From: an uncultured Bacteroidales bacterium
Lineage (GTDB): Bacteria; Bacteroidota; Bacteroidia; Bacteroidales; Tenuifilaceae
DNA length: 64,000 bases
NCBI GenBank assembly: GCA_937926785.1
Contig: CALBBQ010000002.1
Span: forward strand, 1-64,000
Direction: 5' to 3'
The translations under genes were made by a program, and so were the position numbers. The notes below the pieces were generated by a model that ran no database searches, was not told the DNA's origin, and was given only the letters and a program-made list of their open reading frames with translations. Of this stretch, positions 32,053 through 41,554 are shown in pieces. The stretch's first letter is position 1. The number at the start of each line of letters is the position of its first letter.

Positions 32053-34638
32053 ATGAGAACTTTGCTCATCACTATTACAATTACGGTTCTATGGTTATTT
32101 AACACAGCTGCGCAAAGCGTTACTTCTCCGGAACAATTCTTTGGCTTTACACCCGGTGCCGATAGAATGCTGTTCAAGTACGATCAACTTGTTGAGTATC
32201 TCAAAAAGGTGGAAGCACAAAATCCCATGGTTAAACTCGAAACGATTGGGAAAACAGCATTCGGCAAGAATATGTACGCCATATTCATAAGTACACCACA
32301 AAATATTAGCCGGCTTAACACGCTTAAGGAGATAAACAAGGAGCTTGCTTTGAACTACCGGCTAACCCCCGATGAGCTCAACGCTAAAGTAGCGGAAGGG
32401 AAAGTTTTTGTGATGGCAACCCTATCGATGCACTCCACGGAAGTGGGTCCTACTCAGGCTTTACCGTCTATTGTGTATAAACTTGTTACCGATAAAACCA
32501 CCCATGTTGCCCTGAACAACGTGGTTTACATGGCCGTAGTTTGCCATAACCCCGATGGAATGGACATGATTGTTGATTACTATAACCAGTACAAGGGAAC
32601 AAAGTACGAGGGAGGCCCCATGCCCCAGCTTTACCACAAGTATGTAGGTCACGATAACAATCGCGATTTTATTACGCTGACCCAACCCGAAACAAAAGCC
32701 ATCTCTCGGTTAACCAGCCAGGAATGGTTTCCGCAAGTTATGGTGGAGAAACACCAGATGGGCCTCACAGGCCCACGGTACTTTGTACCACCCTACCACG
32801 ACCCCATTGCCCAAAACGTGGATGCTGAACTATACGCTTGGGCAAACCTGTTTGGACAGAACATGCTAAACGATCTTACCTCGAAAGGTTTTACAGGCGT
32901 AAGCCAGCAAAATCTTTTCGACAACTACTGGCCCGGTTCTACTGAAACCTGCCTATGGAAAAACGTTATCAGCATGCTAACCGAGGGAGCCAGCGCCAGA
33001 GTTGCCACACCCGTTTATATTGAGCCCACCGAATTAACCGGAACCTCAAAGGGATTAGTTGAATATAAAAAAGGAGTCAACATGCTCTCCCCCTGGCCTG
33101 GTGGATGGTGGAAACTTTCCGATATTGTCGCACTCGAGATTGAATCCACCCTCTCCATGATTCAGACAGCCAGCTTCTACAAGGAAAGAATTCTCAGATT
33201 TAGAAATGAAATCGGTAAAAAACAGGTTAACCTGGGTAAAACGTCTGCGCCATTTTTCTTTATCCTACCCAAAGCACAAAAAGATGAAAGCGAGCTGGTT
33301 TCGCTGGTGAACCTGCTCCAGGAGCATGGGGTGATTGTTTATCAACTTAAACAAGACATAACCATCCAAAACACCAACTATTGCAAGGGCGATATTGTGA
33401 TTCCACTTGCACAACCCTTCAGAATGTTTATTAAGGAAGTGATGGAACCTCAAGAATTTCCTGAACGAAGATTAGCTAAGGATGGCAATATACTGGAGCC
33501 TTATGATATTACTAGTTGGTCGCTACCGCTGCATAAGGGGTTGAGCTGCCACACCATAAACACTAACGGTATCGACATTAGCCAGCTTGAGCAGGTATCA
33601 TCGGGCTATACCCTGAATAGCTCAAGCCTGCCGGAGAAGGGCTTTGCCGTTTTACCATCAACCATAAACCAGTCCTACGAAATCGCGTTCAAATGCTTAA
33701 GGCAGGGGTTGCCGGTTGAACGAACAAGCCAGAATACTTTTATTGATAATTGGGAAGTTCCGGCTGGAAGTTTTCTGATACCACTAAATAAAACCTCAAA
33801 GCCTATAATTGGCAGTGCTGTTTTCAGCTACCCTTTTACCGAAAGCAAACCTACCGCCACATTCAGCACTAAACTTCCTCGCATAGCGTTGCTCGAGTCT
33901 CAAATCCAAAGTATGGATGCTGGCTGGACCCGTTATGTGTTGGATACCTACGGAGTACCCTATACCCTGGTTACCCCTCCTCAAATACTGGAAGGTAATC
34001 TGCTTACCAAGTACGATGTGATTGTTATCCCCAACACCAGCGCATCGCTGCTAAAGGACGGCAAAATGAAACGGGATGGGCAAACCATTCCGCTTACCTA
34101 TCCCGACACCTATACAAAAAGTCTCGGATCAAAGGGGATGGAAATTCTAATGGAGTTCATACAAAACGGGGGTACTATCATAGCCTGGGAGCAGGCATCG
34201 GAACTCTTTGAAGGACCGATGACCCTGAAACAAGGCAATGATACCGAAGAATTCCTGTTCCCCTTCAGAAACAAAGCTAAAGATCTACAGAAAAGTGGCT
34301 TTACCTGTCCGGGTTCATTCGTGAACCTGAAGTTAAACCCGTTACCTCCTTTTACTTATGGGTATGATGACGATATGGGTGTATTTATTCGGGATGGGCA
34401 TATCTTTGAAACACAGGTTCCCGTGTTAGATATGGATCGCAGAATAGTTGGGTATTTCGCCGAACGTAATAAACTGCTCAGCGGTTACCTCAAAGGTGAT
34501 GAGCTCATTGAAGGAAAATCGGCCGCCATATGGATTAAGAAAGGGAAGGGCCAACTTTTGATTCTGGGCTTCAGCCCGGTCTTCAGGGCTTCAGTGCCAT
34601 CGAACTATAAGTTGCTGTTCAATGCTTTACTTCAATAA
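32053..34638 (+). CDS. Exported M14 family zinc carboxypeptidase-like protein
   Basis: 861 residues. Signal peptide (1-20, cleavage after TAAQ). The M14 peptidase domain follows (about 40-380), with VKLETIGKTAFGKNMYAIFIS, the zinc motif HSTE in TLSMHSTEVGPTQALP, HNPDGMDM, and GHDNNRDF. EKHQMGLTGPRYFVPPYHDP follows. The remaining about 450 residues form extra C-terminal domains, including a glutamine-amidotransferase-like fold region (YDVIVIPNTSASLL), as in the large secreted M14 proteins of Bacteroidota. It is expected to act in the periplasm or outside on peptides. Monocistronic, with a good terminator. Confidence 0.9.
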   Translation: MRTLLITITITVLWLFNTAAQSVTSPEQFFGFTPGADRMLFKYDQLVEYLKKVEAQNPMVKLETIGKTAFGKNMYAIFISTPQNISRLNTLKEINKELALNYRLTPDELNAKVAEGKVFVMATLSMHSTEVGPTQALPSIVYKLVTDKTTHVALNNVVYMAVVCHNPDGMDMIVDYYNQYKGTKYEGGPMPQLYHKYVGHDNNRDFITLTQPETKAISRLTSQEWFPQVMVEKHQMGLTGPRYFVPPYHDPIAQNVDAELYAWANLFGQNMLNDLTSKGFTGVSQQNLFDNYWPGSTETCLWKNVISMLTEGASARVATPVYIEPTELTGTSKGLVEYKKGVNMLSPWPGGWWKLSDIVALEIESTLSMIQTASFYKERILRFRNEIGKKQVNLGKTSAPFFFILPKAQKDESELVSLVNLLQEHGVIVYQLKQDITIQNTNYCKGDIVIPLAQPFRMFIKEVMEPQEFPERRLAKDGNILEPYDITSWSLPLHKGLSCHTINTNGIDISQLEQVSSGYTLNSSSLPEKGFAVLPSTINQSYEIAFKCLRQGLPVERTSQNTFIDNWEVPAGSFLIPLNKTSKPIIGSAVFSYPFTESKPTATFSTKLPRIALLESQIQSMDAGWTRYVLDTYGVPYTLVTPPQILEGNLLTKYDVIVIPNTSASLLKDGKMKRDGQTIPLTYPDTYTKSLGSKGMEILMEFIQNGGTIIAWEQASELFEGPMTLKQGNDTEEFLFPFRNKAKDLQKSGFTCPGSFVNLKLNPLPPFTYGYDDDMGVFIRDGHIFETQVPVLDMDRRIVGYFAERNKLLSGYLKGDELIEGKSAAIWIKKGKGQLLILGFSPVFRASVPSNYKLLFNALLQ

Positions 34639-34655
34639 CAAACCTTACAAACTGG

Positions 34656-34683
34656 AAAAAGGGGGTAACCGACCCCCTTTTTT
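34656..34683 (+). terminator. Terminator of the M14 peptidase gene
   Basis: AAAAAGGGGGT (34656-34666) pairs with ACCCCCTTTTT (34672-34682) around AACCG, then T. It may also help on the minus strand for nhaD, which converges from 34747. Confidence 0.9.
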
Positions 34684-34746
34684 CATATCCGATAGAATAA
34701 AACAAGTTTTACTTCAGTAAAAAGCCCGAGAGGGACACCTTACAAT

Positions 34747-36150
34747 CTATCCCACTATAATAAAGTAGGTTAGAATCCCTGAAAAATAACCGATAAGCGC
34801 TAATAAGCTAATACGCTTAGCGTACCACATGAAATCAATTTTCTCGAGCCCCATCACAGCAACTCCTGCAGCAGAACCTATGATGAGTATACTTCCGCCA
34901 GTGCCTGCACAGTATGCCAGAAGGTTCCAGAAACTACCATCAACCGCATAGTTGGCTAAGCTACCAGCAGCCTGAGTAACCGGAACAGCCTCATGCATCC
35001 CCATTGCACCTGCTACCAGTGGCACGTTATCTACTATTGAAGAGAGTACTCCAATTAGAATATTAGGTGGATATGGGCTTGCGAACGATTTGTCGAGCCA
35101 CTGCGATAGTAAAGTCAAATGTCCGGCAGTTTGAAGGGCATCTACGGCCATCAGAATACCCAGGAAAAACAGAATTGTTGGAACATCAACATTCTTAATA
35201 ACACGGGAAACCGTTCTTTTTTCCTTTTCGTCCATTTCGTGTTTCCGGTGATACATAAGTTCCGTAAAAATCCACAGCAACGATAAGCCCAAAAGCATGC
35301 CCATGAACGGCGGAAGATGAGTAACTACCTTGAAAACCGGAGTGAAGAGCAGGGCACCAACACCTAACACAAAAATTACATGTCGCTCCCTTCGGGTTGC
35401 TGGTGCTGCAGAATGCGATTTTTCAAGCAAATGCTTCTCGCTCTCGGGGAAATCACCCTTTAAGAAAAAGGATAGTAAAGACAGTGGTACGAGAAGACTC
35501 ACTAAACTCGGAAGAAAAAGTTTAGGGATTATACCCCCTGTTGTGATATTGCCCTTTATCCAGAGCATGATGGTAGTTACATCGCCAATGGGCGACCACG
35601 CCCCTCCTGCGTTAGCAGCAACAATGACCATTCCAGCGTATAGCCAGCGCTCATGCTTGTCGTCAATTAGCTTACGAAGCAAAGCAACCATGACGATAGA
35701 TGTGGTGAGGTTATCCAGAATAGCTGACATGAAAAAAGTGATGATTGAAATCACCCAAAGCAGCTTCACACGGCTACGAGTTCTAATCCTGTTTGTAATG
35801 ATTTTAAACCCACCATGTTGGTCAACTATCTCAACTATAGTCATGGCTCCCATCAAGAAAAATAGGATTTCGGCTATCTCGCCTAAGAATTCAAGCACCT
35901 GACTATCCACTACAAACTTAACATACCGCTCTATCCCCTGCGAGTTCAGTAAATCAGGATTACAACCCAGGAATTCCCGGAACTTTTCGTTCAGGCCATT
36001 CCCCAGAATTCCCTGAGCATCAATCATTAGCATAACCCATAGCCCAACTCCCAATAATAGTGCCGTAGCAGCTTTATTAACTTTTATGCTATGTTCGAGG
36101 GCTATGGCTACATAGCCCAGAACAAAAAACAAGATCATCAGGTAAAACAT
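34747..36150 (-). CDS. nhaD: Na+/H+ antiporter NhaD
   Basis: 467 residues, about 12 membrane segments, ion-transporter superfamily. Characteristic segments: ILFFLMGAMTIVEIVDQHGGF, FFMSAILDNLTTSIVM and the counterpart SSIVDNVPLVAGAMGM, the two half-site 'DN' loops that carry the ion; ANAGGAWSPIGDVTTIMLW; and the C-terminal AGTGGSILIIGSAAGVAVMG. NhaD exports sodium for protons across the inner membrane and fits an organism with sodium-based energetics, though that is not shown here. Stands alone; converges with the peptidase gene. Confidence 0.94.
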   Translation of the reverse strand: MFYLMILFFVLGYVAIALEHSIKVNKAATALLLGVGLWVMLMIDAQGILGNGLNEKFREFLGCNPDLLNSQGIERYVKFVVDSQVLEFLGEIAEILFFLMGAMTIVEIVDQHGGFKIITNRIRTRSRVKLLWVISIITFFMSAILDNLTTSIVMVALLRKLIDDKHERWLYAGMVIVAANAGGAWSPIGDVTTIMLWIKGNITTGGIIPKLFLPSLVSLLVPLSLLSFFLKGDFPESEKHLLEKSHSAAPATRRERHVIFVLGVGALLFTPVFKVVTHLPPFMGMLLGLSLLWIFTELMYHRKHEMDEKEKRTVSRVIKNVDVPTILFFLGILMAVDALQTAGHLTLLSQWLDKSFASPYPPNILIGVLSSIVDNVPLVAGAMGMHEAVPVTQAAGSLANYAVDGSFWNLLAYCAGTGGSILIIGSAAGVAVMGLEKIDFMWYAKRISLLALIGYFSGILTYFIIVG

Positions 36151-36327
36151 GATGTGGCTTTTTTAAAATTTGTCGCAAAAGAAAGAAAAAGTTCAATACA
36201 TTGATTAATTTAGATGTTTTAATTTGTTGTTAATTATTTAACAACTATTATAACATTCAATTTCAAAACGATATGGTTTCATGAGAAAAATAGGCCTTAG
36301 AACTAAACCATTTCTTTTTTCCTCAGT

Positions 36328-36531
36328 ATGACATTAATAAACCCAAAAGGGTTTCTGCAGGCCATCTCGGAAAAAATGCAGTGGTTTGCCGATGCCAAAC
36401 TTGGTATATTCATTCACTGGGGTATATACTCCCTGGGCAACACATCGGAGTCGTGGGCATTTCACAATAAGCAGGTAGCTCATCCCGATTACATGGCTCA
36501 AATCAACAAGTTCAGGGCAAGTAGCGCTTAA
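36328..36531 (+). pseudogene. Remnant of a GH29 alpha-L-fucosidase (N-terminal fragment)
   Basis: Codons for 67 residues. EKMQWFADAKLGIFIHWGIYS and the following SESWAFHNKQV match the start of the GH29 catalytic barrel. After DYMAQINKF the similarity stops (RASSA, then a stop), and the rest of the enzyme, about 400 residues including the catalytic Asp, is absent. The next 50 bases are the terminator of the convergent outer-membrane gene. The typical family reads on with an alanine/serine segment and 'YDP', so the break is right after 'AS'. An ATG at 36281 starting MRKIGLRTKPF could be a broken signal peptide; that is weak. Confidence 0.75.
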
Positions 36532-36533
36532 CT

Positions 36534-36564
36534 AAAAAAAAGTACCGCCTGATTGGGGCGGTAC
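36534..36564 (-). terminator. Terminator of the outer-membrane protein gene
   Basis: GTACCGCC (36542-36549) pairs with GGCGGTAC (36557-36564) around seven bases. On the minus strand eight T follow (36534-36541). It lies 20 bases after the gene's stop. Confidence 0.92.
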
Positions 36565-36584
36565 CATCAGCATAAACAACTATA

Positions 36585-39086
36585 CTATTCCATTATATCC
36601 ATTGAATCATCCATATCCGCTCTGCGCTCCTGACGCATTCTGAAGTTATTTATCCGGTAAGAAAATCCCACAAACACAACCCGGCTATCGCGCCAGCTCT
36701 CATTGTATGAGTAAAAGTTGGTATCCCATGAGCTATACTTCATCTTTTGGGTGTTGAAAATATCACTAACCCTAACGGTAATGGTACCTTTGCGGTTCAA
36801 CACGTTGATTCGAGCACCAAGGTCTAACCAGTACATCTCCTGGCTTTTACCTTGTGTGCCACCTTCCATATGAAAACCTCGACCCGATCCACCAACTGTA
36901 ATGGATGGGGCACGGTAATTACCGGTTAGCTGTAAATCGATATTTTTCCCTAGGGTAAAAAATGATGCAAACTTGGCATTCCACGATGAACCTTCATTAG
37001 CCCCACTGACCACATCGCCAAAAAGTTTAGAGTAGTAGTAGCTGTAGCTGACATTAACCCTCCACCACTTAGTGATGTTCTGAGTTACCACGGCTTCTGC
37101 TCCAATATTTTCATAATGTGAGAGGTTGATGAAGGTTGTAAGGGTAGGTTTGATGTCAACCGTGTCTATTATTGTCATTCTGCGGGCAAATCCATTACGG
37201 GTGTCCCTGTAGTAAACCGATGTGGTGATCTTGGTTTTCGGGAAGTTCAGGTTGTGACTCAGGTCAATGGAGCTGGTAAATTCCGGTTCAAGGTAAGGAT
37301 TACCCTGCGACCAGTTAAACTTATTGGAGGTATTCAGGAACGGGTTTAACACCATGGCATTGGGCCGGTTTACCCGCCTGCTGTAGGAAAGCTGAAGGCT
37401 ATTTTTGCTATTCGGTTCCCACCGTATATGAGCGCTTGGGAAGAGGTTTAGCCTATTAGTATCAGCAATTTGGCTGGTAGTCCTCTGATCCGATTTGGAA
37501 TGCTGATCCTCCACCCTTAAACCTAACTGGTAGCTGAACTTGGAACTTGCAAATGTGTTAGAATAGATTCCATAGGCGGAGTAAATCTCATCGTTATAAA
37601 CAAAATGGTTAGAACGAGCAGCATCATACTCCCAGCTACTGGCCGTTGAATTAAAAATACTGTACACATAGTCAGCATCAGTTCTTCTCATCTGAAGCTT
37701 TATACCGGTTTCAATTCTACCACCATTGCCAACAGGTGCAACGTAATCGGTTTGAGCGGTAAATGAATTCATCCAACCGTCGGTTGTAGCCTTCTCAAAA
37801 GCGTCAGGAACCGGAACGGAGTTCTGCACTTCCTGCTGGTTAATGTTATTCAGGTTGTCATTAATATTCCTTGAAAAGAATACATCGGCAGTCCACTCCT
37901 TACCTGGGGTCTCGTAGGTACGTTTAAAGTTTATGGAGTATTCATTACCGAATCCATCGTTCGCGTTGAGGGTTTTCCGGATATTTTGTAGCGTATTTAT
38001 GTTAAAGTTGTTGTAGCTGTTGGATAGCATGTAGTTGTCCATATCAAATGACCGGAAGTTCAGGTTTCCTGTGAAGGATAACGAAGTTTTACTATCGATA
38101 AAGTAGTCAATACCTCCACGAATGTTGTGGAACAACATAACAGACTGCCCATCGGTGTTTTGATCTAAAAAAGTTGAATCGACACCATTATTGAGCATGG
38201 TAACACGCTCACCAATGGAGTAACGGTTCATTTGCCCCCTGCGGAAGCTGTAGTTGGCAAATAGGTTAACATTGTTCTGTCTCCAGTTCATGTTAAGCGA
38301 GGCGTTGTACTTGTTGCCGGTACCGGCATTCAAACTTACCATGCCATTGTAACCGGGCTCTTTGCGCTTTTTTAGAACGATGTTGATGATACCGGTTATA
38401 CCATCGGGATCGTACTTGGCCGATGGATTAGTAATCACCTCAACCCGGTCAATCATCTGGGCGGGCAACTCTTCCATGCTATTTAGCTGCGATGGACGGC
38501 CGTCTATCAAAATGTTTACATTTGAGCTGCCTCTCAAACTAACGTTTCCATCGGTATCTACCTCAACAGATGGAATATTCTGCAGCACATCTACAGCGGT
38601 TCCGCCTTCTACGGCAATATCCTTATCCACGTTGAACACCTTCTTATCCAGGTTATGCAGCAGCATCTTTTTCTCACCGGTCACCACAACAGCCTCAATG
38701 TTTTCTGACGCTGCGAGAATGGATACACTACCCACATCAACCTTTGGAGTGCGCGGCGATACTGCCACCCCTTCAATCCTTCTATTCTTGTAACCAATAA
38801 ACTTGATATCGATGTAGTACCTGCCGGGCATTAGCTTTTCAAGGATAAAGGTACCGCTACCATCGGTCAGGGTTCCGGTAACCAAAGAGGAGTCACGCTG
38901 CCTGTAGAGGGCTATGTTGGCAAACTCTACTCCAGTTCGGTCAAGCGAGTCGATTATCTTCCCGGTAATGATTCCGTTAAAGTTGCTCATGTCAAATCCC
39001 TGAGCTGGTCTTCCTTGGGAGCGTTCCTGAGCGTATGCAGCAAATGTTATAATAGATAAAACGCTTAGCAGTAAAATTTTTCTCAT
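36585..39086 (-). CDS. Outer-membrane beta-barrel protein, TonB-receptor-like, with CarboxypepD_reg-like N terminus
   Basis: 833 residues. Signal peptide (1-19, AYAQ). Then a carboxypeptidase-regulatory-like Ig domain (about 35-115: ITGKIIDSLDRTGVEFANIALY to GRYYIDIKFIGYK). Then a plug-type domain (about 130-240: VFNVDKDIAVEGGTAVDVLQNIPSVEVDTDGNV, NILIDGRPSQL and VITNPSAKYDPDGITGIINIVLKK). Last, a long 22-strand-type barrel ending YRINNFRMRQERR. This is the 'outer membrane beta-barrel family' of TonB-receptor-like proteins. No SusD partner is adjacent. The C terminus is hydrophilic rather than ending on the usual aromatic barrel residue. Substrate unknown. Confidence 0.9.
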   Translation of the reverse strand: MRKILLLSVLSIITFAAYAQERSQGRPAQGFDMSNFNGIITGKIIDSLDRTGVEFANIALYRQRDSSLVTGTLTDGSGTFILEKLMPGRYYIDIKFIGYKNRRIEGVAVSPRTPKVDVGSVSILAASENIEAVVVTGEKKMLLHNLDKKVFNVDKDIAVEGGTAVDVLQNIPSVEVDTDGNVSLRGSSNVNILIDGRPSQLNSMEELPAQMIDRVEVITNPSAKYDPDGITGIINIVLKKRKEPGYNGMVSLNAGTGNKYNASLNMNWRQNNVNLFANYSFRRGQMNRYSIGERVTMLNNGVDSTFLDQNTDGQSVMLFHNIRGGIDYFIDSKTSLSFTGNLNFRSFDMDNYMLSNSYNNFNINTLQNIRKTLNANDGFGNEYSINFKRTYETPGKEWTADVFFSRNINDNLNNINQQEVQNSVPVPDAFEKATTDGWMNSFTAQTDYVAPVGNGGRIETGIKLQMRRTDADYVYSIFNSTASSWEYDAARSNHFVYNDEIYSAYGIYSNTFASSKFSYQLGLRVEDQHSKSDQRTTSQIADTNRLNLFPSAHIRWEPNSKNSLQLSYSRRVNRPNAMVLNPFLNTSNKFNWSQGNPYLEPEFTSSIDLSHNLNFPKTKITTSVYYRDTRNGFARRMTIIDTVDIKPTLTTFINLSHYENIGAEAVVTQNITKWWRVNVSYSYYYSKLFGDVVSGANEGSSWNAKFASFFTLGKNIDLQLTGNYRAPSITVGGSGRGFHMEGGTQGKSQEMYWLDLGARINVLNRKGTITVRVSDIFNTQKMKYSSWDTNFYSYNESWRDSRVVFVGFSYRINNFRMRQERRADMDDSMDIME

Positions 39087-39184
39087 ACAGTTTAAGAAGT
39101 TAAATAAGCAATGGTATTATGTTTAAACATCAATATGACACACTGGTTTAAATAAACTTGCGTTAAGAAGTGTGAAAAATTAAG

Positions 39185-39216
39185 AAGGGGCTACGGAAAA
39201 ATCCGACAGCCCCTTT
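39185..39216 (-). terminator. Terminator-like hairpin downstream of the hydrogenase operon
   Basis: AAGGGGCT (39185-39192) pairs with AGCCCCTT (39208-39215), and inside it CGGA (39194-39197) pairs with TCCG (39202-39205). On the minus strand it is followed by an interrupted T-rich stretch. Probable end of the 43.8-39.3 kb transcript. Confidence 0.65.
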
Positions 39217-39234
39217 ACTTAACCAACCTAAACT

Positions 39235-39255
39235 AATACCTGAAATTCAGGTATT
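39235..39255. repeat. 21-bp palindrome directly after the hydrogenase HydC gene
   Basis: AATACCTGAA (39235-39244) and TTCAGGTATT (39246-39255) are exact inverted arms around one base. It sits between the hydC stop and the terminator hairpin. It may be a 3'-end RNA structure or a protein-binding site; nothing else identifies it. Confidence 0.5.
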
Positions 39256-39262
39256 ATGCCAT

Positions 39263-39751
39263 TTACTGCTCTTCGTATTCTTTCAGGATGTCCTTAACCC
39301 CATCGGGCGAAACACGTCCGTAAACCTTTTCGCCAATCAGCACTACAGGAGCAAGGCCACAGGCGCCAACGCAGCGCAGACAGTTGAGAGAGAACTTACC
39401 ATCGGGTGTTGTTTCACCAACTTTTACGTCAAGTATGCGCTTGAATTCGTCAAGTACTTTTTCGGCTCCACGAACATAGCAGGCAGTACCGGTGCAAATG
39501 CTAATGGGGTGTTTTCCCTTGGGAATCATGGTAAAGAACGAGTAGAAAGTAACAACCCCATACACCTTGGCAACCGATATGTTCAGCTCGGCAGCCACCA
39601 CCTCCTGCACCTCTGCGGGGAGGTAACCGAAGGTTTCCTGAGTTTTGTGCAGCACGTTAATCAGTTCACCGGGGTCGTTATTGAACGACTTGCAGATTTC
39701 CTTGATCTTGGCTACCTGTTCGGGTTTGAGCTCAAGTTTTATATGTGACAT
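39263..39751 (-). CDS. hydC: NAD-linked [FeFe]-hydrogenase subunit HydC (NuoE-like)
   Basis: 162 residues; thioredoxin-fold [2Fe-2S] protein. Ligands are C86 and C91 (CTGTAC) and C127 and C131 (CVGAC). The N-terminal helical half (YLPAEVQEVVAAELNISVAKVYGVVTFYSFF) is typical of the 24-kDa Complex I subunit. It passes electrons among the HydB flavin and the HydA clusters. It is the last gene of the operon [2Fe-2S] protein-HydB-HydA-HydC. That order and content resemble HndBCD-A of Desulfovibrio, from memory. A second copy of this gene lies at 51205. Confidence 0.93.
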   Translation of the reverse strand: MSHIKLELKPEQVAKIKEICKSFNNDPGELINVLHKTQETFGYLPAEVQEVVAAELNISVAKVYGVVTFYSFFTMIPKGKHPISICTGTACYVRGAEKVLDEFKRILDVKVGETTPDGKFSLNCLRCVGACGLAPVVLIGEKVYGRVSPDGVKDILKEYEEQ

Positions 39752-39764
39752 TTCTGTATCCTCC

Positions 39765-41540
39765 CTATTTAATGTAGATATCCTTTTTCTTGCTAAAATA
39801 GTGGGTGTGTAGCAGGTGGTGGGCCTTCTCGCTCATCGGCTTACCCAGGAACTCCTCGTAAAGCTTAACAATGTATGGGTTCTCATGCGATTTACGAATG
39901 GGTTTGCCAGCATCCTCACGGTAAATGGCTTCCATACGGGCTTTGATAATAGCCGAGTTACCATGATGCAGTGGCTGACCACCACCACCAATACATCCAC
40001 CGGGGCAGGCCATCACCTCAATGGCATGGTAGTTTGCCTTACCCGAACGAACGTCCTCGAGCAGCTTACGGGCGTTACCCAGGCCATGCGCTATTCCAAT
40101 GTTGATTGGTAATCCATTGAAATCGATGGTAGCAGAACGAATGCCTTCCATACCACGGAGCTCAGTGAAGTCAATTTTTGGTAGGGGTTTAACTGTATAC
40201 AACTCGTAAGCGGTACGCACGGCAGCCTCAATTACGCCACCGGTAGCACCAAATATTACGCCAGCACCTGTTGACTCACCAAGTGGGCGGTCAAAGTCCT
40301 CATCGGGCAGATCTTCAAAGTTGATGTTGAACTCCTTGATCAGGTGAGCCAGTTCACGGGTTGAGATTGAGAAATCAACATCCGGGTTGCCATCGTGCTT
40401 GAACTCATCGCGCTGGCATTCATACTTTTTAGCCAAGCAGGGCATTACCGAAACCACTACCAGCTCCTCACGTTTCTTGCCCAGTTTATCGGCAAAGTAC
40501 GATTTGGCAATCGCACCAAACATCTGTTGTGGCGACTTGGCACTCGACGGAACATCGAGCATATCGGTAAAGTTGTGCTCAAAGAAGTTCACCCAACCGG
40601 GGCAGCAGCTGGTCAGAATTGGCAGCTTCACGCTCTTGTCGCCATTCAGGAACCGGGTTAAGCGGTCGAGTAGTTCTGTACCTTCTTCCATAATGGTAAG
40701 GTCTGCGGCAAAGTCGGTATCGAATACGTAATCGAAACCAATTTGACGCAGGGCAGCCACCATTTTGCCAGTTACCAGGGTTCCGGGTTTCATACCAAAC
40801 TCCTCACCTAACGCTGCACGAACTGCCGGTGCGGTTTGAACCAGAACTGTCTTAGTGGGATCGGCTATGGCTCTGATAACTTTTGTAGTATGGTCAACCT
40901 CGGTTAATGCACCGGTGGGGCACACAGCCACACACTGTCCGCAGTAGGTACAAGGCGATTTTTCGAGGTCCTGCTCAAAGGCAGGTGCAACCACAGCCAT
41001 GAAACCGCGGTTTACTGCGCTCAGCGCGCCTACGGTTTGCACGGTGTTACACATGGTCTCGCAACGGCGGCACATGATACACTTGTCCACATCGCGAATG
41101 ATTGAAGGAGAAAAGTCCTTCTTATAAGTTGACATTTCAGCGTATTCCTGGCCGGGGATTTCACGTATACCAAGTTTAACAGCCATGTTCTGCAAATCGC
41201 AACGACCACTCTTTGGACAGGTCAAGCAATCCTTTGGGTGGTCGGACAGGATAAGCTCCATTACGGTACGACGTGCGTTTATTACGCGGGTAGTGTGGGT
41301 TTTAACCACCATGCCCTCAGCGCACTCTGTAGCACAACTTGGAGCCAGATTTCGTCTTCCTTCAACCTCTACTACGCAAACACGGCAGCCTGCAGGCTTA
41401 TTCTCAACACCCAGGTCGTGCAAGTCCATGTAACACAACACAGGGATATCGATGCCTAACTTCTTGGCAGCTTTGTAAATTGTAGTACCCTTGGGTACTT
41501 CAACTTGCTTGTTATCTATTGTAAGTTTTATAGTTTCCAT
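39765..41540 (-). CDS. hydA: [FeFe]-hydrogenase catalytic subunit HydA, NADH/ferredoxin-linked type (copy 1)
   Basis: 591 residues. Plant-type [2Fe-2S] (C36, C52, C55, C69), His/Cys [4Fe-4S] (H101, C105, C108, C114) and two ferredoxin [4Fe-4S] clusters (C154-C164, C197-C207). Then the H-cluster domain with motifs L1 TSCCPGW (310-316), L2 MPCLAKKYE (C368) and L3 EVMACPGGC (C512, C516). All catalytic cysteines of the canonical enzyme are present. A small-subunit-like tail follows. With HydB and HydC this should form an electron-bifurcating complex using NADH and reduced ferredoxin to make H2. GTG 41549 and ATG 41546 are also possible starts; 41540 has the best-spaced AGG. Confidence 0.95.
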   Translation of the reverse strand: METIKLTIDNKQVEVPKGTTIYKAAKKLGIDIPVLCYMDLHDLGVENKPAGCRVCVVEVEGRRNLAPSCATECAEGMVVKTHTTRVINARRTVMELILSDHPKDCLTCPKSGRCDLQNMAVKLGIREIPGQEYAEMSTYKKDFSPSIIRDVDKCIMCRRCETMCNTVQTVGALSAVNRGFMAVVAPAFEQDLEKSPCTYCGQCVAVCPTGALTEVDHTTKVIRAIADPTKTVLVQTAPAVRAALGEEFGMKPGTLVTGKMVAALRQIGFDYVFDTDFAADLTIMEEGTELLDRLTRFLNGDKSVKLPILTSCCPGWVNFFEHNFTDMLDVPSSAKSPQQMFGAIAKSYFADKLGKKREELVVVSVMPCLAKKYECQRDEFKHDGNPDVDFSISTRELAHLIKEFNINFEDLPDEDFDRPLGESTGAGVIFGATGGVIEAAVRTAYELYTVKPLPKIDFTELRGMEGIRSATIDFNGLPINIGIAHGLGNARKLLEDVRSGKANYHAIEVMACPGGCIGGGGQPLHHGNSAIIKARMEAIYREDAGKPIRKSHENPYIVKLYEEFLGKPMSEKAHHLLHTHYFSKKKDIYIK

Positions 41541-41554
41541 TGTCATCACCCTAA

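Noticed and set aside
36281..36327. MRKIGLRTKPF frame before the fucosidase remnant as a separate small gene
   Set aside because: It ends after 16 codons, one frame away from the remnant; at best a decayed signal peptide.
41541..41549. GTG (41549) or ATG (41546) as start of the first HydA
   Set aside because: The ATG at 41540 has a better-spaced AGG sequence and gives the usual METIKL start; the earlier starts add only two or three residues.
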